A stretch of DNA of 64,000 bases from Xanthobacter autotrophicus (GTDB lineage: Bacteria; Pseudomonadota; Alphaproteobacteria; Rhizobiales; Xanthobacteraceae): the NCBI RefSeq assembly GCF_030015065.1, contig NZ_JAIVFN010000005.1:1-64000 (forward strand), in the 5' to 3' direction. A model generated the notes under the pieces. It saw only the letters and a program-made list of their open reading frames with translations. It ran no database searches and had not been told where the DNA came from. The position numbers and the translations under genes are program-made. Shown piece by piece: positions 8,261-16,458 of the stretch. Numbering within the stretch: position 1 is the stretch's first letter; every line of letters begins with the position of its first letter.

Positions 8261-10276
8261 ATGACGCGCGCGAGCCCCCGGCCCCTCATCGAGCTGTCCG
8301 GCCTCAGCCGCGCCTATCCGGCCGGCGAGGGCGCCATCACGGTGCTGAAGGACATAAACCTCACCATCGCCGAGGGCGAGATGGTGGCCATCGTCGGCGC
8401 CTCGGGCTCCGGCAAGTCCACCCTCATGAACATCCTCGGCTGCCTCGACCGGCCCACCGCCGGCAGCTACCGCATCGCCGGCACCGAGACCTCGGACCTC
8501 GACCCCGACGCCCTCGCCGCGCTGCGCCGGGAGCATTTCGGCTTCATCTTCCAGCGCTACCACCTGCTCTCGGAGCTCACGGCGCTGGGCAATGTGGAGA
8601 TCCCCGCCATCTATGCCGGCGCCGAGGCCGAGGCGCGGCGGATGCGGGCCGAGGGCCTTCTGGCGCGGCTCGGCATGGCGGACCGCACCGCCCACCGGCC
8701 GGGCCAGCTCTCGGGCGGCCAGCAGCAGCGGGTCTCCATCGCCCGCGCCCTGATGAACGGCGCGCAGGTGATCCTCGCCGACGAGCCCACCGGGGCGCTG
8801 GACAGCCGGAGCGGCGCCGAGGTGCTGCGCATCCTCGACGAGCTCCATGCCGAGGGCCGCACCATCGTCATCGTGACCCACGACATGAGCGTGGCCGAGC
8901 GGGCGGAGCGCATCATCGAGATTCGCGACGGCGAGATCGTCGCCGACCGTCCCCGGTCGGCAACGGGCAGTTCCAGTCGCCCCGGGCGCTCCCCGCCCGG
9001 GCCGGCGGAAGGGCGGACGCCTGGGCCGGCGCGGGGGCCGGTCCAGGCGTCACCGTCCCGCGCCGCCCGCGCGCAGGCCTTCGCCGGACGCCTGAGGGAG
9101 GCGTTCCTGATGGCGCTCCTCGCCATGGCCGCGCACCGGCTGCGCACCTTCCTGACCATGCTCGGCATCATCATCGGCATCGCCTCGGTGGTGTGCGTGG
9201 TGGCGCTGGGCGAGGGCTCGCGCCGGCGGGTGCTGGCCAACATCTCCAACCTCGGCACCAACACGCTGGAGATCTTCGCCGGCCGCACCTTCGGGGACAC
9301 CCGGTCGGGCCGCATCACCACCCTGGTGGTGGCGGATGCCGACGCGCTCGCGCGCCAGCACTACGTGGCCGCGGTGACGCCCACCGTCTCGACCCAGAAG
9401 ACGGTGCGGTTCGGCGCCATCGAGGCCAACGCGCTGGTGAACGGGGTGGGGGAGGGCTATTTCGCCGCCCGGGGCACCAGGCTCGCCCAGGGCCGCTTCT
9501 TCGATGCCGGCAGCGTGCGCGCCCTCGCCCTCGATGCGGTGATCGACGAGAACACCCGCAAGGCCCTGTTCAAGGACACAGATCCGCTGGGCCAGGTGAT
9601 GCTGGTGGGCACGGTGTTCTGTCGGGTGGTGGGCGTCACCGCGCCCCAGCAAGGCGGGTTCGGCGGCAGCCAGAACCTCTCCATCTACCTGCCCTACACC
9701 ACGGTGCAGGCCCGCTTCCTCGGCAGCACGTCGCTGCGCTCCATCACCGTGCGGGTGGCCGACGACACCGATGTCGCCCTCGCCGAGCAGCAGGTGACGC
9801 GCTTCCTCACCCAGCGCCACGGCACCAAGGACTTCTTCATCCTCAACACCGACGACATCCGCAAGACCATCACCGCCACCACCCAGACCATGACGGCGCT
9901 GATCGCGGCCATCGCGGTGATCTCGCTGCTGGTGGGGGGCATCGGGGTGATGAACATCATGCTGGTGTCGGTGTCCGAGCGGGTGGGCGAGATCGGCGTG
10001 CGCATGGCGGTGGGCGCGCGGCAGGCCGACATCCTCCAGCAATTCCTCATCGAGGCGGTGCTGGTCTGCCTCGTGGGCGGCATAGCCGGCATCGCGCTGG
10101 CGCTCGCCTTCGGCGCGGTGTTCGCGCTGACCGGGTCCAATTTCCAGCTGGTCTATTCGGCGGCCTCCATCGTCGCCGCCGTGGTGTGCGCGAGCCTGAT
10201 CGGGGTGGCCTTCGGCTATCTGCCGGCCCGCAACGCCGCGCGGCTCGACCCGGTGGCGGCGCTGTCGCGGGACTAG
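8261..10276 (+). CDS. macB: MacB-like ABC transporter (ATPase-permease fusion)
   Basis: A 671-residue fusion of an N-terminal ABC ATPase and a MacB/FtsX permease. The ATPase shows Walker [10 protein letters not shown], signature [15 protein letters not shown], Walker [13 protein letters not shown] and switch His VTHDM. After a Pro/Arg/Ser-rich linker (about 230-270) comes the first membrane helix, a large periplasmic domain, and three C-terminal helices including [19 protein letters not shown], the family hallmark. MacB pumps drive export of macrolides, lipopeptides, haems or toxins from the periplasm by mechanotransmission. The substrate here is unknown. It starts three bases after the macA stop. 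Confidence 0.92.
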   Translation: MTRASPRPLIELSGLSRAYPAGEGAITVLKDINLTIAEGEMVAIVGASGSGKSTLMNILGCLDRPTAGSYRIAGTETSDLDPDALAALRREHFGFIFQRYHLLSELTALGNVEIPAIYAGAEAEARRMRAEGLLARLGMADRTAHRPGQLSGGQQQRVSIARALMNGAQVILADEPTGALDSRSGAEVLRILDELHAEGRTIVIVTHDMSVAERAERIIEIRDGEIVADRPRSATGSSSRPGRSPPGPAEGRTPGPARGPVQASPSRAARAQAFAGRLREAFLMALLAMAAHRLRTFLTMLGIIIGIASVVCVVALGEGSRRRVLANISNLGTNTLEIFAGRTFGDTRSGRITTLVVADADALARQHYVAAVTPTVSTQKTVRFGAIEANALVNGVGEGYFAARGTRLAQGRFFDAGSVRALALDAVIDENTRKALFKDTDPLGQVMLVGTVFCRVVGVTAPQQGGFGGSQNLSIYLPYTTVQARFLGSTSLRSITVRVADDTDVALAEQQVTRFLTQRHGTKDFFILNTDDIRKTITATTQTMTALIAAIAVISLLVGGIGVMNIMLVSVSERVGEIGVRMAVGARQADILQQFLIEAVLVCLVGGIAGIALALAFGAVFALTGSNFQLVYSAASIVAAVVCASLIGVAFGYLPARNAARLDPVAALSRD

Positions 10277-10389
10277 AGAACGTGCCGATCAGCCTGCGTC
10301 GCAAGCTGATCGGATCGCGTTCTCTTTCTTGAGTTTAGAGGGCGATTCACCGAGCAAATCGCATCAATTTGCTCGGATCGCGCTCCAGA
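10274..10389. repeat. Dispersed palindromic repeat, copy B (full double-stem unit)
   Basis: The best-preserved unit. The first stem is CCGATCAGC (10285-10293) with GCTGATCGG (10305-10313), flanked by GAGAACG and CGCGTTCTC. The linker is TTTCTTGAGTTTAGAGGGCG. The second stem is 10350-10359 with 10367-10376, followed by ATCGCGCTC. It begins at the macB stop codon and could reduce read-through, although it has no T tract. Confidence 0.8.
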
Positions 10390-10422
10390 GCATGAACGAA
10401 AGACGAGCGGACGAAAGACAGA

Positions 10423-10463
10423 GCCCGTTCCCATCGGATGGGGGCCATCCGATGGGAACGGGC
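10423..10463. repeat. Perfect 19-bp inverted repeat
   Basis: Arms 10423-10441 and 10445-10463 are exact reverse complements with a GGG loop. It lies 48 bases before the SGNH hydrolase ATG. Transcribed, it would be a very stable leader hairpin. No T tract follows, so it is not a standard terminator, and its sequence differs from the neighbouring repeat family. Confidence 0.75.
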
Positions 10464-10511
10464 TTCAGGGCGGCACAACCATTGCTAAGCAATCCTGAAA
10501 GGCCAACCGTC

Positions 10512-11204
10512 ATGAACCCACCCTCGGTCCACACCGCCCTCTCCCCCGCCGCGACCGCCGCGGGGCGGGCCCGGGCGCGGGCGCGCCGCCTGCTGGTGCC
10601 GGTGCTGGCGCTCGGCGCGATCATCGCCGTCGGCACCGTGCTGTGGCATCGTGTGCCCATGCGCACGCGCATCGCCTGGGAGGGCTATCGCTCGGCGCTG
10701 TTCTCCGCCGGCCCGGTGCTCGCCATCGGCGACAGCATCACCTACCAGGCCGCGCCCGCGAGCCTGTGCGGCGAGAAGGTGACCAACGCCGCCGTGCCGG
10801 GGGACCGGATCGGCGACCTGCTGGCGCGCGCGCCCGTCCTGCTGCGGCTGATGGAACCGAAGCGGGTGGTGGTGGCCATCGGCATCAACGACACCGGCCC
10901 CGGCCACATGGACATCGCCGAATGGCGCGCCCGCTACCGCACCCTGCTGGGCCTCTTCCCCAAGAGCTCGCTGGTGCTGGTGGAGGTCAATCCGGTGGAT
11001 CCGGGCCATCCCGGCTACGTGCCCCTGCACGACCGCGACTTCATCGCCCGGCAGAACGCCACCATCCGCACGCTGGCGCAGGAGACCGGGGCGAGCGTGG
11101 TGCCGGCGCCCGCCGCCGTCGCGACGGTGGACGGGCTCCATCTCACCAGGGAAGGCGTGGCGCAGTGGCGCCAGCGCCTCGCCGCCGCCGGCTGCGCCGG
11201 GTGA
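10512..11204 (+). CDS. Membrane-anchored SGNH/GDSL-type hydrolase
   Basis: A 230-residue SGNH-fold esterase/acylhydrolase with an N-terminal membrane anchor (about 28-48, after an Arg-rich stretch), so the catalytic part is probably periplasmic. Block I is AIGDSITYQ with the nucleophile Ser. The oxyanion Gly/Asn blocks are AVPGDR and GINDTGPG, and the catalytic Asp/His pair is DGLHL. I chose the ATG at 10512 because it starts just before the charged anchor. A weak GAAAGG lies upstream. The substrate may be an acylated lipid or glycan but is not determined. Confidence 0.8.
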   Translation: MNPPSVHTALSPAATAAGRARARARRLLVPVLALGAIIAVGTVLWHRVPMRTRIAWEGYRSALFSAGPVLAIGDSITYQAAPASLCGEKVTNAAVPGDRIGDLLARAPVLLRLMEPKRVVVAIGINDTGPGHMDIAEWRARYRTLLGLFPKSSLVLVEVNPVDPGHPGYVPLHDRDFIARQNATIRTLAQETGASVVPAPAAVATVDGLHLTREGVAQWRQRLAAAGCAG

Positions 11205-11272
11205 GGCTTCGCCCCCGGATGGCGTTCCGCTTTCGCACTTTCCCAGCGTCCGGAACGCGCGCCGATCTCAAA

Positions 11273-11449
11273 TGAGAGGGCGATTCGCCGAGCAAACCGG
11301 TCCCATTCGCGGTGGGTCTCAGTTTGAAAGCCGACGGCTCCGACCGGGCGCGGTCTTGCTCCCTCTCCCGCGTGCGGGTGGAGAAGGAGCAAGACCGCGC
11401 CTCGTTTCAAGGTGGGACACGACTCAATTCGCTCGGATCGCGCTCCAGC
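11273..11449. repeat. Dispersed repeat copy F, interrupted by a nested hairpin
   Basis: The left half (GAGGGCGATTCGCCGAGCAAA, from 11276) and right half (TCAATTCGCTCGGATCGCGCTC, from 11424) match copy B but are separated by about 125 bp. The insert contains a perfect 15-bp inverted repeat (11348-11362 with 11386-11400) around a second stem built on CTCTCCCGC/GCGGGTGGAG. The layout suggests one palindromic element inserted into another. It fills most of the 378-bp gap between the SGNH and bestrophin-like genes, where no gene is seen. Confidence 0.6.
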
Positions 11450-11582
11450 GTCCTCTATAAGGGCGCCGCTCGCCGCGAGTCTCCCTGGTTGAAAGCAGGG
11501 CGCGGCGCGCGTTGGCGTGATGCGTCGTCTTCGTGCGGGCTTGCCCCGGCGCGCGCGGGACCGCTGTGAGGAAGTCGAGCCC

Positions 11583-12368
11583 ATGAGTTCCATCCTGGCG
11601 AGCCTCCTCGCCCTCTTCGCCATCTGCGGGGGCGCTGTCGTCGGCCTCTGGCTGGCGCCCAAGCTGCCGGAGCACCACCTGACCGGGGAGACCGGCACCG
11701 CCGTGTCCGTGTCCATGGCGGTGGTGGGCACGCTGGCGGCCCTGGTGCTGGGCCTGATGGTGAACAGCGCATCGACCTCCTTCAGCGCGCGCACCGCCGC
11801 CATCGAGGCGCTCGCCGCCGACATCATCAAGCTCAACCGCGTGCTGCTCGGCTACGGGGCCGAGACCGCCGAAATCCGGGATGACCTCGCCATCTATGCC
11901 CGCAACAAGGCGGACGAGCTGTCCCAGCCCGTCTCGCCCACCGACGAGGTGGGCGTGACCACCCTGCACGAGCTCGAGGCCATCAACGACCAGGTCCTGC
12001 GCCTCGAGCCGAAGACCGACCGCGAGCGGCACATCCAGGCCCGCGCCATCAGCCTCATCGAGAACATGGTGGATGCCCGCTGGACGCTGGTGGAGAAGTC
12101 CAGGATGGTGATGCCCGGCCCGTTCTTCGTGATGCTGGTGGCGTGGCTGTCGCTGCTGTTCGCGAGCTTCGGACTGTTCGCGCCCAGGAACGCCACCGTC
12201 ATGGCCTTCCTGCTGCTCGGCGCCACCGCCATCGCTGGCTGCGTGTTCATCATCCTGGAGCTGGGCGCGCCCTCCCAGGGGCTGATCCGGCCCTCGGCCG
12301 ATCCGATCTACCAGGTGGTGAAGGAACTGCAGATCACCAATGTGCGCACCGTCCGCGGCCCGGCCTGA
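11583..12368 (+). CDS. Bestrophin-like DUF4239 membrane protein
   Basis: A 261-residue inner-membrane protein. An N-terminal hydrophobic helix (about 3-25) and a second helix (about 39-62, in VSVSMAVVGTLAALVLGLMV) precede a soluble helical stretch (about 65-180). Two C-terminal helices follow: PFFVMLVAWLSLLFASFGLF and the stretch beginning VMAFLLLGATAIAGC. This layout matches DUF4239 proteins, called bestrophin-like in profile databases but without proven channel function. The ATG at 11583 has GAGGAAG upstream. No operon partner is evident. Confidence 0.75.
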   Translation: MSSILASLLALFAICGGAVVGLWLAPKLPEHHLTGETGTAVSVSMAVVGTLAALVLGLMVNSASTSFSARTAAIEALAADIIKLNRVLLGYGAETAEIRDDLAIYARNKADELSQPVSPTDEVGVTTLHELEAINDQVLRLEPKTDRERHIQARAISLIENMVDARWTLVEKSRMVMPGPFFVMLVAWLSLLFASFGLFAPRNATVMAFLLLGATAIAGCVFIILELGAPSQGLIRPSADPIYQVVKELQITNVRTVRGPA

Positions 12369-12566
12369 CCGCCCCGGAAACGGTAGGGCGGCACCAAGGT
12401 AACGCACGCTGCCCTTTCGGCGCGGAAATTCTGCCGCAACGCAGCAAAGACCCTTGAGCGGGCTCGCCTTTCACGCTTATCTCAAGGCGAGGGGCACGCC
12501 ATGCACATGATCCGACACGCCAGTTCCGTGATGCGCCGCATCTCCGGCGACGGGAGGGGCTGAGCC

Positions 12567-13277
12567 ATGCGCCTCGTCTGCCTGCCCCATGCCGGCGCCT
12601 CGGCGGCGCTGTTCCGACCCTGGAAGGTCACCCTTTCCGGCATCGCCACCGTGGACAGCCCGGAACTGCCGGGGCGCGGCGCCCGCTACGGCACGCCGTT
12701 CGCCACCGACATCGCGGCGCTGGCCGACGACCTCGCCGACACGCTGGCGCAGAGGAGCGTGCCGCTGGTGCTCTACGGCCATTCCATGGGCGCGCTGCTG
12801 GCCTTCGAGGTGGCGCGGTCCCTCGCCCGGCAGGGGGTGGGGGTGGCCGGGCTGGTGCTGTCGGGCCGCGCCGCCCCGCACCTCGACGGCCCGCCCCGCG
12901 CCCGCCACACCATGACCGACGCCGAGCTGGTGGCCGAACTCGCGGCCATCGGCGGCACCTCGAAGGAGGTGCTGGCGCAGCCGGACGTGCTCGCCATGAC
13001 CCTGCCGGCGGTGCGCGCCGACTTCCGCATGGTGGACACCTACGCCTTCAAGCCGGGTCCGGCCTTGCCGGTGCCGGCGGTCATCCTCGGCGGCACCGAG
13101 GATGCGGCGACCCCGCCCGAAACCCTCCACGCCTGGACCGAGCTGATCACCGGCCCGCTGGCGGTGGAAACGTGGCCCGGCGGCCATTTCTTCGTGCGCG
13201 AGCAGGAGGCGCGGCTGCTCGCCCTGCTGGCCAAGGTCATCCCCGCCTGGCGGGCCGCCCGCGCCGCGGTGGTCTGA
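12567..13277 (+). CDS. Type II thioesterase (GrsT/SrfAD-like alpha/beta hydrolase)
   Basis: A 236-residue editing thioesterase of the type that clears misprimed acyl or stalled chains from carrier proteins of NRPS and PKS enzymes. It opens with LVCLPHAGASAALFRPW, a family hallmark. The nucleophile elbow is YGHSMGALLAFEVA, the acid lies in LGGTEDAATPPE and the base in WPGGHFFV. It is followed 18 bp later by a phosphopantetheinyl transferase. The pair is typical of natural-product clusters, yet no synthase lies next to it. The nearest carrier-protein enzyme is the PKS at 46.8-54.2 kb, which lacks any thioesterase. Serving that PKS is inference. Confidence 0.85.
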   Translation: MRLVCLPHAGASAALFRPWKVTLSGIATVDSPELPGRGARYGTPFATDIAALADDLADTLAQRSVPLVLYGHSMGALLAFEVARSLARQGVGVAGLVLSGRAAPHLDGPPRARHTMTDAELVAELAAIGGTSKEVLAQPDVLAMTLPAVRADFRMVDTYAFKPGPALPVPAVILGGTEDAATPPETLHAWTELITGPLAVETWPGGHFFVREQEARLLALLAKVIPAWRAARAAVV

Positions 13278-13295
13278 ACGGGATCGGCGACGCCT

Positions 13296-14075
13296 TTGGA
13301 CATCCACCTCAAAGCCTCGCCGCGCGCTGCTCTGAAAACGTTTTCGGAGACCACCGGCCTTCCCGTCCCTCCGCTGGGCGCGGGGGAGAGCTTTGTGGCG
13401 CTGGCGCGGGTGGCGGATCTCGCCTTGCAGCCGGGCTTCGACCTGGCCCTGCCCGAGGCGGAGGAGGCGCGCATCGCCCGCCTCCTGAAGGCGGACGACC
13501 GCGCCGCGCGCCGCGCCGCCTGGCGGCTCGCGCGCCTGCTGCTCGGCGCCGTGCTGGGGTGTCCCCCGGCCGCGGTGGCGGTGACGCGCGCCCTCAACGG
13601 CCGGCCCCGGCTCGACGGCGCGGGCGAGGAATATCGCGACCTGGACTTCAACCTCGCCCATTGCGCCGACGCGGTGGCGGTGGGCCTCGCGCGCGGCGGG
13701 CGCATCGGCGTCGACGTGGAGGACCCGCGCCCGCTCGACGTGTGGACGGACATCGCCCGCGACATGTTCGATCCCGCCGACCATGCCGCCTGGCGCGCCG
13801 CGCCGAAGGAGGCCCGCGCCGCCGCCGCCCTCGCCGTGTGGTGCGGCAAGGAGGCGGTGCTCAAGGCGACGGGGGAGGGCCTCGCCGGCGATCCGCGCAC
13901 GGTGAGGCTGTTCCCGGCCGGCGCCCCGGCGGTTTTCGCGCGCGGGGGGCGGCGCCTGCTGGTGGCCGCCGGGACGCAACTGGCGCCCACCGGCTTCGCC
14001 TATGCGGTGGAGAGCGATCGCCCGCCCCATATTGTTGTGCTGACTTCCGACGGCTGGCGCTCCGCCGCGCCCTGA
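13296..14075 (+). CDS. Sfp-type 4'-phosphopantetheinyl transferase
   Basis: A 259-residue transferase that loads the phosphopantetheine arm of CoA onto carrier-protein serines. The magnesium/CoA motif appears as IGVDVEDPRPLD and the second motif as WCGKEAVLKATGEGL, with NLAHCADAVAVG upstream as in Sfp proteins. The start is a TTG at 13296, as no ATG lies near the N-terminus. It is 18 bp after the thioesterase II stop and probably co-transcribed. Target proteins could be the reducing PKS of this window or an unseen NRPS elsewhere. Confidence 0.85.
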   Translation: MDIHLKASPRAALKTFSETTGLPVPPLGAGESFVALARVADLALQPGFDLALPEAEEARIARLLKADDRAARRAAWRLARLLLGAVLGCPPAAVAVTRALNGRPRLDGAGEEYRDLDFNLAHCADAVAVGLARGGRIGVDVEDPRPLDVWTDIARDMFDPADHAAWRAAPKEARAAAALAVWCGKEAVLKATGEGLAGDPRTVRLFPAGAPAVFARGGRRLLVAAGTQLAPTGFAYAVESDRPPHIVVLTSDGWRSAAP

Positions 14076-14275
14076 GGCCGGCCGCCGGCGGAAGCAGAGC
14101 CGGGCCGGATGGACCGGACCATATGGCCTGCGCCCGGTCCCGGCCGCGCCATCGCGGGTCCCGGAGACCGGCCAGCCGATCAAGCGGATGTGCCCCGGTC
14201 CGCCAACCTGTCGCGTTGGGCACGGCCCCGGCGGCGTGCCATGCGAGCCGACCGGGGCGGGGGAGACCACCAGCC

Positions 14276-16456
14276 GTGAGCGAAGCCATCGCGCGCGACG
14301 ACAAGCGCCTGTCCGCCTTCCTCGGCAAGCTGCGCGCTCCGGCGCGGCGCGAGCTGTCCCTGGCCTATGGATTCGCCTTCGTCGCCGGCCTGTGCGTCAT
14401 CGCCCAGGCGGCGCTGGCGGCGCGCCTCGTGGATCTGGTGATCTTTGCCCACCGGCCGCTGACCGAGGCGGGCATCGAAATCGCCGCCTTCCTTGCCGCC
14501 GTCGCGCTGCGGGCGGTGGGGTGGGCGGCGCCCTCAGAAATGCAGGTTCAGAAGGGGAGGTGCACCTTGATGGCGCGGCTGCGGTCGAACCTGCTGGACC
14601 ATGTGGCGCGCCTCGGCCCCGCCGGGCTCACCGCCCTGCGCACCGAGGAAACGGTGGCGGCGCTCTCCGCCGGCATCCGGGCGGTGGAGCCCTATTACAC
14701 GCGCTATCTGCCGGCTTCCCTCATGGCGGTGCTGCTGCCGCTGGCCATCCTCGCGGCGGTGTTTCCCCTCGACTGGGTGTCGGGCCTGGCGGGCTGGATG
14801 GTGCTCGCCGTGCTGCTGGCGGCGGCGGCGAGTCTGTCCCATGTGGGGCTCATGGCCGCCTCGGGCTGGTTCATCACCGCCATGGCGCTGGCCGGCGCTG
14901 CCGGGGCGGCCATGAATCCCTTCACCGCCTCCGCCGCCATCCGCGCCTTCGCCCTCGCCCGCACGGCGGCGCGCCATGGCGAGAGGCTGGTGGGCCACGA
15001 CGCCACTTTGCGCTTCCTCGCCCGGCTGCGGCCGTGGTTCTTCGCCCGGCTGGTGCCGCTGGCCCCGGCGGCGCTGGAGGCGGAGCGCTCCGGCGATCTC
15101 CTCGCCCGCCTGCGCACCGATATCGACCGGCTGGAGTTCGCCTTCCTGCGCATTCTCTCGCCGGTGCTGGCGGCCCTTGTGGTGGTCGCGGTGGCGGCGG
15201 CGTTCGTGGCCGCCCATGACGGCGCCATCGCGCTCCTGCTGCTCGGGCTGGCCCTCGTCGCCGGGGCCGGGGTGCCGGCGCTCGCGCATGGGTTGGGCGC
15301 GGGCGCCTCGCGCCGCCTCGCCGCCGGGACCGGGGCCTATGAGGCGGCGCTGGTGGATCATCTGGAAGGCGCGGCCGAGCTCGCCATCTACGATCCCTCA
15401 GGCCGCCACCGCCTGCTGCTGGAGGCGCAGGGCGACGCTTTGCTGGCCGACGAGCAGCGCCTCGCCAGCCTTGCCGGCGCGGCCTCCTCCGGAGTGGGGC
15501 TGGTGGCGCAGGTCGCCTTTCTCGGGGTGCTGCTCATGGGCGCCCCGGCGGTGCTCGGCGGCGCGCTGGGGGCGTCCGACTGGGCCATGCTGGCCCTGGC
15601 TGCCCTCGCCGTGTTCGATGCCCTGGCGCCCCTGCCGCTGGCCATGCAGGCCCTGCCGGCGACGCTGGCCAGCGCCCGGCGCATCTTCGCCCTGGTGGAC
15701 CGGGCTCCCCCGGTGGACGAGGCCGGAGCATCGTCGGCCCCGGCCGAGGGGGCGCTGGTTTTTGCCGGCGTGGGCCTGACCTATCCCGGCGCGGCGGGAC
15801 CGGCGCTGGTGGACATCGACCTCACGCTGGCGCCCGGCCGGCATGTGGCGGTGGTGGGCTCGAGCGGCTCGGGCAAGTCGAGCCTGGTCGCCCTCGCCCT
15901 GCGCTTCCGCGCGCCGGACCGGGGCGTCATCACCTATGGCGGCGTCCCGGTGGAGCGGATCGAGGCCGACGCCCTGCGCCGGCGGCTCGCCGTGCTCCAG
16001 CAGCACGACCACCTGTTCGCCGACACGCTGATCGACAATCTGCGGGTGGCGGACCCCCATGCGCCGGCCGGGCGGTGCGCCGCCGCCTGCGCCACGGCGG
16101 GCATCCTGGGCTTTGTCGAAGCGCAGCCGTTGAAGTTCGACACCTTCGTCGGTGCCCACGGCGCCAGCCTGTCCGGCGGAGAGGCGCGGCGCCTCGCTTT
16201 CGCGCGCACGCTCATGAAGGACGCGCCGATATTGATGCTCGACGAACCTCTTGAAGGTCTGGATGCGAAACCCGCCCATGAGGTGATGTCGGCGGTATTG
16301 GATGCCGCCCGCGGCCGCGCGCTGCTGCTGCTCACCCACAGCCCGATCGGGCTTTCGCGGATGGATGAGATCGTGGTGCTGGAAGAGGGGCGCATCAGGC
16401 GGCGCGGGCCGCCGGAGGAGGTGCGGCCGCCTCTGGATAACCCTGATCTGATATAA
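14276..16456 (+). CDS. cydDC: CydD::CydC chimera (cysteine/glutathione ABC exporter, CydD ATPase missing)
   Basis: A 726-residue ABC protein starting at a GTG. Residues 1 to about 168 read as CydD: an AQAALAARLVDLVIF helix, YLPASLMAVLLPLAILAAVF, and PLDWVSGL. From about 172 the sequence becomes CydC: HVGLMAASGWFITAMALAGA, SGDLLARLRTDIDRLEF and then the ATPase. The ATPase is intact: Walker A GSSGSGKSS, signature LSGGEARRLAFARTL, Walker B ILMLDEPLEGLD and switch His in LLLTHS. CydDC is normally two half-transporters of about 550 residues each that export reductant for cytochrome bd assembly. The CydD ATPase and last CydD helices are absent, and no cydAB follows. It may be an in-frame deletion relic or a functional single-ATPase form. 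Confidence 0.75.
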   Translation: MSEAIARDDKRLSAFLGKLRAPARRELSLAYGFAFVAGLCVIAQAALAARLVDLVIFAHRPLTEAGIEIAAFLAAVALRAVGWAAPSEMQVQKGRCTLMARLRSNLLDHVARLGPAGLTALRTEETVAALSAGIRAVEPYYTRYLPASLMAVLLPLAILAAVFPLDWVSGLAGWMVLAVLLAAAASLSHVGLMAASGWFITAMALAGAAGAAMNPFTASAAIRAFALARTAARHGERLVGHDATLRFLARLRPWFFARLVPLAPAALEAERSGDLLARLRTDIDRLEFAFLRILSPVLAALVVVAVAAAFVAAHDGAIALLLLGLALVAGAGVPALAHGLGAGASRRLAAGTGAYEAALVDHLEGAAELAIYDPSGRHRLLLEAQGDALLADEQRLASLAGAASSGVGLVAQVAFLGVLLMGAPAVLGGALGASDWAMLALAALAVFDALAPLPLAMQALPATLASARRIFALVDRAPPVDEAGASSAPAEGALVFAGVGLTYPGAAGPALVDIDLTLAPGRHVAVVGSSGSGKSSLVALALRFRAPDRGVITYGGVPVERIEADALRRRLAVLQQHDHLFADTLIDNLRVADPHAPAGRCAAACATAGILGFVEAQPLKFDTFVGAHGASLSGGEARRLAFARTLMKDAPILMLDEPLEGLDAKPAHEVMSAVLDAARGRALLLLTHSPIGLSRMDEIVVLEEGRIRRRGPPEEVRPPLDNPDLI

Positions 16457-16458
16457 GG

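Noticed and set aside
6866-8881. A 671-residue open frame antisense to macA and macB
   Set aside because: Compositional shadow. All real motifs lie on the plus strand.
8940-9090. Possible frameshift in macB between ATPase and permease
   Set aside because: The Pro/Arg/Ser-rich stretch is a variable linker in this family, and the frame continues correctly into the membrane domain.
13172-14275. N-terminal extension of the CydD::CydC frame back to 13172
   Set aside because: This part is the shadow of the thioesterase and phosphopantetheinyl transferase genes. The GTG at 14276 has a GGGGGAG site and starts CydD-like sequence.
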